64,000 nucleotides of DNA from Sympetrum striolatum (taxonomy: Eukaryota > Arthropoda > Insecta > Odonata > Libellulidae). The DNA lies in contig OX388347.1 in the NCBI GenBank assembly GCA_947579665.1, forward strand, positions 27,396,562-27,460,561. Reading direction: 5' to 3'. The notes under the pieces are model-generated. The model saw only the letters and a list, made by a program, of their open reading frames with translations, made no database searches and was not told the origin of the DNA. Of this stretch, positions 55,186-64,000 are shown piece after piece; position 1 is the first letter of the stretch, and the number at the start of each line of letters is the position of its first letter. The position numbers were made by a program, and so were the translations under genes.

Positions 55186-55418
55186 CCAATATTTCTGCTT
55201 GAGTTTTCACACATAGTTAGAGATGGTGAGATTCTGTTGTGCTGCATAATATGTATCTTCAAGAAGACCCGGGTTCGATGCAAGACGATTAAATTGCTGC
55301 AAATTTTAAGAATATTTTCAATACTTTTTTTTCTTTTGAGGACAGTCGCGATATGATGCCGATGTGAAATTAATGCTGTCGGTCTGCTTGCAGTATGCAA
55401 GCTACATTTTACTCGTAT
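55186..55418 (+). repeat. Direct repeat copy 2 (about 230 bp)
   Basis: Second copy of the repeat described at 54569-54797, about 617 bp downstream and in the same orientation. Confidence 0.75.
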
Positions 55419-56329
55419 TATCTGTAATAAGACATGTTTTACGTCTAATGATGTGTATGTCAACCTTAAGTCTTTAAATCTTATTATATTTTATGGACTT
55501 ATAATACATAATGGAATTTGCATGGTATAAAGAATACAAAGGTACGCACCTTACAATATGAAAATGATAGCCCAAAATGCACTTTTTTGCTTTTCGAAAC
55601 ACTCGCGCAATTACGATGAGCATGAAAATCTTGCACGAATATCGCAGATCCGCCATGTTTGGAAATATTTTCAAGAAATATTTCCCCGTGTGTGGCAAAT
55701 CTGCCATGATTATTGAAAGAAATATTTTTTTTTAATATTTACAAAAATATTTCCTCGTGTATGATGGTCTTAAGGAAAATATTTCTTTAATTTAATTCAT
55801 GAGAAGAAGTGATTGCCCGAATATAATTTAATGAACTATTTTTGTTCAAATACTCTTGAGCCCATCTCATTCTCCTCCGCTAAAGGCATTGATGATATAA
55901 TACTACTGCATTAATCAGAGGCGAATGAATTTCATCGAATTCTACGTCAAGTACAGCACTCCACTAAAAAATCAAATGGCGTAGCTTTTGGTGGATAAGA
56001 ATGAGAGGCATTTAATTACTGGACTTGGTAACAGCAGATGTCCAAGCACTAGAATGGCTCATACCATGAGACCTCAAGTAATACCATACCAGCGATTGCT
56101 GCGAGTTTTCGGCAGATAGAAACGTATAATGTTTTGAAAAGGGCAGTGGCTGTATGAAGGAAAGAGGTTCCTCTTAATTCGTTAAAAAGAGTCCCAAAAT
56201 TTTTCACTATCACATAATTTTAGACTCCCTTGAATATTGATGACTACATTAAATTTATAAAAAAATAAATATTGTTCAATTGATTAAATGGATTTAAGAT
56301 TTTGATTTGAACAAGTAGCCTTGGATGTA
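55419..56329. other. Gene-poor stretch, nothing identified
   Basis: Contains three short related words around AAATATTTCCYCGTGTRTG (55676-55760), otherwise nothing I can support. Confidence 0.45.
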
Positions 56330-57858
56330 CCCAACCCGACCATACCAGATCCCAAGTACCCAAACTCTCCATTCCCAACCTCTCCCTTCCCACCCTTTCC
56401 CTATCCAACATCTCCCTCCCCAACCTAACCCTCCACACGCTCTCCCTTCCCACCCTAAACCTTCCCACCATCTCCCTTCCCACTCTCTCCCACCCCACCC
56501 ATACCCTTCCCACCCACTCCAACCCAACCTCTCCCTCCCTACCCTCTCCCTTCCCACACTCTCCCTCCCCACCCATAAATTTCCCACCCACTCCGTACCC
56601 AACCACTGCCTCCCCCCCCATAACCGTCCCACCCACTCCATACCCAACCTCTCCCTCCCAACCCTCTCCCTCCCAACCCTCTCCCTCCTACCCTATTCCT
56701 CTCAACCCTCTACCTCCTACCATCTCCCTCCCCGCCCTCTACCTTTCCATCCTCTCCCTTCCCACCATCTCCCTCCCCACCCTATACCTTCCCGACCTCT
56801 CCCTTCCCACCATCTCCCTCCCCACCCTCTACCTTCCCAACCTCTCCCTTACCGCCCTCTCCCTCCCTACCACTCCCTTCCCATCCTGTCCCTCCCTACC
56901 CATATCCTTTCCACCCTCTCACTACCATCCCTCTACCTCCACTCCCTCTACCATCCCAACCTCTCCCTCCCCACCCTAACCCTTCCCCCCTCTCACTACC
57001 CAACCTCTACCCCCAACCTCTCCCTACCATCCCTCTCCTTCCCACCCTCTCCCTTCCCATCCTCCAACTCCCGACCCTCTCCCTCCCCACCCTCTCCCTC
57101 CCCACCCTAACCCTTCCCCCCCTCTCACTACCCAACCTCTATTCCCAACCTCTCCCTCCCACCCCATACCCTTCCCACACTCTCCCTACCATCCCTTTCC
57201 CTTGCCCACCTCTCCCTTCCCACCCTCTCCCTCCCCACCCTCTACCTTCCCACCCTCTTCCTTCCCATCCTCAACCTTCCCACCCTCTCCCTAACGACCC
57301 TCTCCCTTCCCACCCCCTCCCTTCCCACCCTCTACCTCCCCACCCTCTACATTCCAAACCTCTCCCCTCCCTACCTTTCCCTCCACACCCACTATCTCCC
57401 CACCCTAGGTAGAGACCTTCCCATCCTCTCCCTCCCACCCCATACCCTTCCCACCCTCTCCATACCATCCCTCTCCCTTCCCCACCTCTCTCTCCCTACC
57501 ATCTACATTTCCACCCTCTCCCTTCCCATCCTCAACCTTCCAACCCTCTCCCTTACAACCCTCTCACTGCCAAACATCTCCCTACCCACTCTCTCCCTTC
57601 CCATCCTCTTCCTCCCACCACATACCCTTCCCACCCTCTCCTTTCACCACCTCTCCATTCCCACCCACTCCCTTAATACCCTCTCCCTTACCAACCTCTC
57701 CCTTACCACCCTCTCCATTAGAACCCTCTCCCTTACCACCCTCTCCTCCCCAACCTATCCCTTCCAACCCTCTCCCTTCCCACCCTCTCTCTTCCCACCC
57801 TCTCCCTTCCACTCCTCATCCTTTCCACCCTCTTCCTTCTCACTCTCTCCCTTCCCAC
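56330..57858. repeat. 1.5-kb polypyrimidine minisatellite
   Basis: Almost only C and T with scattered A on the + strand, built from words such as CCACCCTCTCCCTTCC (about 16 bp) with variable units. Longer internal duplications exist: CACCCTAACCCTTCCCCCCT with its surroundings occurs near 56968 and near 57096. The long open frames on both strands (for example 261 codons from 56325) are products of the low-complexity repeat and not genes. Such tracts can form triplex DNA. Confidence 0.95.
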
Positions 57859-58324
57859 CCTATCATGTCTACATAAGCAACCTTCCCTATCCTCTACTTT
57901 TTCTCCCACATCCCCATGAGATTTTATTCAGAGGAAAATATCAGCAATACAACGATATGTTACATAATATTTAAATTATACAAAAACCCTGCCGTACACT
58001 TCTTTAGAAATCTATACATTCTGCAATAGATAATTCGGTTCAGGGTTCAACGTCATATTTATATTCGTTATATATACATTTCTAGTAATGGGAAACTATA
58101 AATGTTCTGGCCTTACAATTTTCAAAATATACATGATTAAAAATATATTTTGGGTGGGAAGAAAAAGATTATATTTCAGTTTTTATGCATATCACATGTT
58201 ATATATAAAGATGTGAATAGATAAATAAACACTTTTAAACTTAAATGATTGAATAAACACCGAAAAAGTACAAAGACATAAAGTTTAACAAATAATTTTT
58301 TATCTACCAACCCAAAAACCTCTG
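57859..58324. other. Spacer between pyrimidine tract and satellite
   Basis: AT-rich, with no gene. The satellite match begins gradually near 58325. Confidence 0.5.
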
Positions 58325-60043
58325 TATTCGAAATACCCCCCTTCCCTGTCTTAGAACAGTTCCAAGCAAAATTCTGTGGAATAAATATAAAAATGATTAA
58401 CAAAACATTATCTGAAAATAACAAAACAATATGTTAAGGAAATGAACGCGCTATCTACCATACAAGTATAAGAGTAGTCTAATTTTAAGATACAAATTAT
58501 ACTCATTGTATTTTAAATTCCATCCCTGGACATAATGACACTCCGCAGCATCCCTGAATTCGTACTCTCACCAATCCATGTATTAGAACAGTTCCGAGCG
58601 TATTTCTGAAGAAGAAAATTTAAAATAATTAATGATACAACATATTAACAACCAAAACAGTATGTTAAATGAAAGTGCGACCTATCTTCCCTATTTATAT
58701 AAGAGGAGCCTTAACATTAGATTCTAATTATACTCATTGTATTTTGAATTCCATCCCTGCTACGAATGACACTCCGCAGCACTTTTCATTCCAACTCTCG
58801 ACCTACCATGTTTGAAAACAGTTCCCAGCATATTTCCGAAAAATAAATTTTAAAATAATTACTGATACATCATATTAAACACCAAAACAGTATGTTAATT
58901 AAATGAACAAGCTATCTTCAAAACTTATATATGAGGGGACTTAATATTAGAGATTAATTATACTCATTGTGTGAGGAACTCCTTCCCTGGACTGAATGAC
59001 ACTACTCAGCAACTTTTCATCCCATCTCTCGACCTGCCATGTTTGAGAACATTTCCGAATGAATTTCTGAAAAATAAATTTTCAAATTATTAGTGATATA
59101 TCATATAATTATACAAAACAGTATGTTAATTAAAAGAGCGAGCTATTTCCATACTTATATTAGAGGAGCCTTAACATTAGATTGGTATAATACTCATTTT
59201 ATTTTGAATTCCATCCCTGGACCGAATGAAACTACTCAGTATCTTATCAACCCATCTCATGACCTGCCATTTCTGAAAACATTACCCAGAGTATTTCTGA
59301 AAAATAAATTTTAAATAATTATATTGCGTCAAATTATCATACAAAACAGTATGTTAATTAAAATAGTAAGCTATCTTCCATATAATATTAGAGGAACCTT
59401 AACATTAGATTGTAGTTATACTCATTTTATTTTGAATTCCATCCCTGGACCGAATTAAAGTAATCAGCATCTTTTCATCCCATCTCTCTACCTGCCATGT
59501 TTGAGAACAGTTCCATTCGTATTTCTGAAAAATAGAATTTAAAATAATTAATGATAAATCATACAATCGACCAAAAGAGTATGTTAATTAAAAGAGCGAG
59601 CTTTCTTCTATACTAATATATAGGAGGAGCAATAACATAAGATTGTTATCATACTCATTTTATTTCAATTCAATCCCTGGACTGAATAAAAGTAATCAGC
59701 ATCTTTTCATCCCATCTCTCTACCTGCCATGTTTGAGAACAGTTCCATTCGTATTTCTGAAAAATAGAATTTAAAATAATTAATGATAAATCATACAATC
59801 AACCAAAAGAGTATGTTAATTAAAAGAGCGAGCTTTCTTCTATACTAATATATAGGAGGAGCAATAACATAAGATTGTAATTATACTCATTTTATTTTGA
59901 ATTCCATCCCTGGACCGAATGACACTACCCAGCTTCTTTTTATCCCATCTCTCTACCTGCCATGTTTGAGAACAGTTCAGAGTGTATTGCAGAAAAATAA
60001 AGTTTTAAATAATTAGCGATACATCATATTGTAAACCAAAACA

Positions 60044-61203
60044 GTATGTTAATTAAAAGAACGAGCTATCTTCCATACTTATATTAGAGGATCCTTAATA
60101 TTATGCAGTAAATATAGTTATTTTATTTTGAATTCCATCCCTGTACCGAATGAAACTACTCAGGATCTTTTCATCCCATCTCTATAACTGCCATGTTTGA
60201 GAACAAATCTGAGCGTATTTCTGAAAAATAAATTTTAAAATAATTAGCGATACATCATATTATCAATCAAAACAGTATGTTAATTAAAAGAGCGAGCTAT
60301 CTTCCATACTTAAAATAGAGAAGCCCTAATATTAGATTATAATTACACTCATTTTATTTTTAATTCCTTCCTTGGACCGAATGAAATTACTCAGCATTTT
60401 TTGATCCCATCTCTCTAACTGCCATGTTTGAGAACAGTTCCATTCGTATTTCTGAAAAATAAATTTTAAATTAATTAATGATAAATCATACAATCAACCA
60501 AAAGAGTATGTTAATTAAAAGAGCGAGCTTTCTTCTATACTAATATATAGGAGGAGCAATAACATAAGATTGTAATTATACTCATTTTATTTTGAATTCC
60601 ATCCCTGGACCGAATGACACTACCCAGCATCTTTTCATCCCATCTCTCTACCTGCCATGTTTGAGAACAGTTCCATTCGTATTTCTGAAAAATAGAATTT
60701 AAAATAATTAATGATAAATCATACAATCGACCAAAAGAGTATGTTAATTAAAAGAGCGAGCTTTCTTCTATACTAATATATAGGAGGAGCAATAACATAA
60801 GATTGTTATCATACTCATTTTATTTCAATTCAATCCCTGGACTGAATAAAAGTAATCAGCATCTTTTCATCCCATCTCTCTACCTGCCATGTTTGAGAAC
60901 AGTTCCATTCGTATTTCTGAAAAATAGAATTTAAAATAATTAATGATAAATCATACAATCAACCAAAAGAGTATGTTAATTAAAAGAGCGAGCTTTCTTC
61001 TATACTAATATATAGGAGGAGCAATAACATAAGATTGTAATTATACTCATTTTATTTTGAATTCCATCCCTGGACCGAATGACACTACCCAGCTTCTTTT
61101 TATCCCATCTCTCTACCTGCCATGTTTGAGAACAGTTCAGAGTGTATTGCAGAAAAATAAAGTTTTAAATAATTAGCGATACATCATATTGTAAACCAAA
61201 ACA
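60044..61203. repeat. Pentameric higher-order unit (1160 bp)
   Basis: Five monomers in order A, B, C, D, C-prime. Type A has GTAAACCAAAACAG and ATGCAGTAAATATAG; B has TATCAATCAAAACAG; C has CAATCAACCAAAAGAG; D has CAATCGACCAAAAGAG and TTTCAATTCAATCCCTGGAC. The D, C-prime pair is also present just before it at 59579-60043. Confidence 0.85.
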
Positions 61204-63519
61204 GTATGTTAATTAAAAGAACGAGCTATCTTCCATACTTATATTAGAGGATCCTTAATATTATGCAGTAAATATAGTTATTTTATTTTGAATTCCATCC
61301 CTGTACCGAATGAAACTACTCAGGATCTTTTCATCCCATCTCTATAACTGCCATGTTTGAGAACAAATCTGAGCGTATTTCTGAAAAATAAATTTTAAAA
61401 TAATTAGCGATACATCATATTATCAATCAAAACAGTATGTTAATTAAAAGAGCGAGCTATCTTCCATACTTAAAATAGAGAAGCCCTAATATTAGATTAT
61501 AATTACACTCATTTTATTTTTAATTCCTTCCTTGGACCGAATGAAATTACTCAGCATTTTTTGATCCCATCTCTCTAACTGCCATGTTTGAGAACAGTTC
61601 CATTCGTATTTCTGAAAAATAAATTTTAAAATAATTAATGATAAATCATACAATCAACCAAAAGAGTATGTTAATTAAAAGAGCGAGCTTTCTTCTATAC
61701 TAATATATAGGAGGAGCAATAACATAAGATTGTAATTATACTCATTTTATTTTGAATTCCATCCCTGGACCGAATGACACTACCCAGCTTCTTTTTATCC
61801 CATCTCTCTACCTGCCATGTTTGAGAACAGTTCAGAGTGTATTGCAGAAAAATAAAGTTTTAAATAATTAGCGATACATCATATTGTAAACCAAAACAGT
61901 ATGTTAATTAAAAGAACGAGCTATCTTCCATACTTATATTAGAGGATCCTTAATATTATGCAGTAAATATAGTTATTTTATTTTGAATTCCATCCCTGTA
62001 CCGAATGAAACTACTCAGGATCTTTTCATCCCATCTCTATAACTGCCATGTTTGAGAACAAATCTGAGCGTATTTCTGAAAAATAAATTTTAAAATAATT
62101 AGCGATACATCATATTATCAATCAAAACAGTATGTTAATTAAAAGAGCGAGCTATCTTCCATACTTAAAATAGAGAAGCCCTAATATTAGATTATAATTA
62201 CACTCATTTTATTTTTAATTCCTTCCTTGGACCGAATGAAATTACTCAGCATTTTTTGATCCCATCTCTCTAACTGCCATGTTTGAGAACAGTTCCATTC
62301 GTATTTCTGAAAAATAAATTTTAAATTAATTAATGATAAATCATACAATCAACCAAAAGAGTATGTTAATTAAAAGAGCGAGCTTTCTTCTATACTAATA
62401 TATAGGAGGAGCAATAACATAAGATTGTAATTATACTCATTTTATTTTGAATTCCATCCCTGGACCGAATGACACTACCCAGCTTCTTTTTATCCCATCT
62501 CTCTACCTGCCATGTTTGAGAACAGTTCAGAGTGTATTGCAGAAAAATAAAGTTTTAAATAATTAGCGATACATCATATTGTAAACCAAAACAGTATGTT
62601 AATTAAAAGAACGAGCTATCTTCCATACTTATATTAGAGGATCCTTAATATTATGCAGTAAATATAGTTATTTTATTTTGAATTCCATCCCTGTACCGAA
62701 TGAAACTACTCAGGATCTTTTCATCCCATCTCTATAACTGCCATGTTTGAGAACAAATCTGAGCGTATTTCTGAAAAATAAATTTTAAAATAATTAGCGA
62801 TACATCATATTATCAATCAAAACAGTATGTTAATTAAAAGAGCGAGCTATCTTCCATACTTAAAATAGAGAAGCCCTAATATTAGATTATAATTACACTC
62901 ATTTTATTTTTAATTCCTTCCTTGGACCGAATGAAATTACTCAGCATTTTTTGATCCCATCTCTCTAACTGCCATGTTTGAGAACAGTTCCATTCGTATT
63001 TCTGAAAAATAAATTTTAAATTAATTAATGATAAATCATACAATCAACCAAAAGAGTATGTTAATTAAAAGAGCGAGCTTTCTTCTATACTAATATATAG
63101 GAGGAGCAATAACATAAGATTGTAATTATACTCATTTTATTTTGAATTCCATCCCTGGACCGAATGACACTACCCAGCTTCTTTTTATCCCATCTCTCTA
63201 CCTGCCATGTTTGAGAACAGTTCAGAGTGTATTGCAGAAAAATAAAGTTTTAAATAATTAGCGATACATCATATTGTAAACCAAAACAGTATGTTAATTA
63301 AAAGAACGAGCTATCTTCCATACTTATATTAGAGGATCCTTAATATTATGCAGTAAATATAGTTATTTTATTTTGAATTCCATCCCTGTACCGAATGAAA
63401 CTACTCAGGATCTTTTCATCCCATCTCTATAACTGCCATGTTTGAGAACAAATCTGAGCGTATTTCTGAAAAATAAATTTTAAAATAATTAGCGATACAT
63501 CATATTATCAATCAAAACA
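61204..63519. repeat. Trimeric higher-order units (695 bp, three full copies and part of a fourth)
   Basis: Monomer order A-B-C repeats at 61204, 61899, 62594 and 63289, each exactly 695 bp apart, with nearly identical sequence copy to copy. The fourth copy is followed by a diverged monomer at 63751. Confidence 0.92.
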
Positions 63520-64000
63520 GTATGTTAATTAAAAGAGCGAGCTATCTTCCATACTTAAAATAGAGAAGCCCTAATATTAGATTATAATTACACTCATTTT
63601 ATTTTTAATTCCTTCCTTGGACCGAATGAAATTACTCAGCATTTTTTGATCCCATCTCTCTAACTGCCATGCTTGAGTAAAGTTCCATGCGTATTTCGGA
63701 AAAATAAATTTTAAATTAATTAATGATACATCATATTATCAAACAAAACAGTATGTTAATTAAAAGAGCGAGCTAACTTCCATACTTATATTAGAGAAGC
63801 CTTAACATTAGATTTTAATTCTACTCATGGTATTTTGAATTGCATCCTTGGACTAAATGACAATACTCAGCATCTTTTCATCCAATCTCTCTACCTGCCA
63901 TGTTTGAAAACAGATCCGAAGGTATTTCTAGAAAATAAATTTTAAAATAATTAATGGTACATCATACAATCAACTAAAATAGTATGTTAATTAAAAGAGC

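Larger units (their letters stand above)
58325..64000. repeat. Satellite array, 231-bp monomer, with higher-order repeats; continues past the window
   Basis: A reference word GTATGTTAATTAAAAGAGCG (or close variants) recurs at 58660, 58890, 59121, 59349, 59579, 59811, 60044, 60275, 60506, 60739, 60971, 61204, 61435, 61666, 61899, 62130, 62361, 62594, 62825, 63056, 63289, 63520, 63751 and 63982: spacings of 228-233 bp. Each monomer also carries GAATTCCATCCCTGGACCGA, CTGCCATGTTTGAGAACAG and TTTCTGAAAAATA. Outer monomers (before 59.3 kb, after 63.6 kb) are diverged; inner ones fall into near-identical types. AT-rich, noncoding, on one orientation throughout. Confidence 0.97.

Noticed and set aside
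56244..56647. Gly/Val/Trp/Glu-rich open frames on the minus strand
   Set aside because: The same minisatellite read backwards; the protein is a repeat of GREGVGRE-type words.
56325..57110. 261-codon open frame rich in Pro, Ser, Leu and His
   Set aside because: It is the translation of a CT-rich minisatellite; open frames occur on both strands over the same stretch, as expected when stops are rare in such sequence.
58325..64000. CRISPR-like array of spaced repeats
   Set aside because: The whole 231-bp unit is repeated without unique spacers, and the window is eukaryotic; it is a satellite.

Overview
This is a eukaryotic nuclear window, AT-rich, with two intact multi-exon genes on the + strand followed by about 35 kb of gene-poor, repeat-filled DNA. 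The proteins, the intron style and the mix of Penelope, Tc1/mariner, LINE and SINE-like debris suggest an arthropod, most likely an insect. The species cannot be named from sequence alone. A PDE2-type phosphodiesterase argues against Drosophila, which lacks that family.

Region 1 (about 1.0-14.7 kb): a PDE2A-type cGMP-stimulated cyclic nucleotide phosphodiesterase. It has a CpG-rich leader exon, a leader with upstream ORFs, and 14 coding exons giving 717 or 725 aa depending on one ambiguous splice donor. Region 2 (14.7-18.7 kb): intergenic, holding a 425-bp MITE-like element, a CTCF-like motif and a pair of palindromes. Region 3 (18.7-about 28 kb): the scaffold A subunit of protein phosphatase 2A (PR65), 12 coding exons, 590 aa, complete. 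The two genes are head to tail and not obviously co-regulated. Both act in second-messenger and phosphorylation signalling, but nothing in the sequence links them.

Region 4 (28-41.9 kb): no convincing host gene. It holds a 225/231-bp tandem duplication, several copies of one dispersed repeat family in both orientations, and a decayed LINE reverse transcriptase fragment. Region 5 (41.9-47.2 kb): a mobile-element cluster. A 5'-truncated Penelope-like element carries an open GIY-YIG endonuclease reading frame and, downstream, a hammerhead-ribozyme-like motif. Directly beyond it lies a 4.2-kb element with TA target duplication, long inverted arms, a broken mariner-type transposase fragment and a nested 579-bp MITE. 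Region 6 (47.2-56.3 kb): unassigned AT-rich DNA with an inverted repeat array around 51-52.4 kb built on a GACCTCGGGTCAAT-type minisatellite, and SINE-like repeats with tRNA T-arm motifs.

Region 7 (56.3-64 kb): a 1.5-kb pure-strand pyrimidine tract, then a satellite with a 231-bp monomer running off the window end. Its inner part is organised into a nearly identical 695-bp trimer (A-B-C) and a 1160-bp pentamer, a clear higher-order repeat. The long open frames in the pyrimidine tract are not genes.
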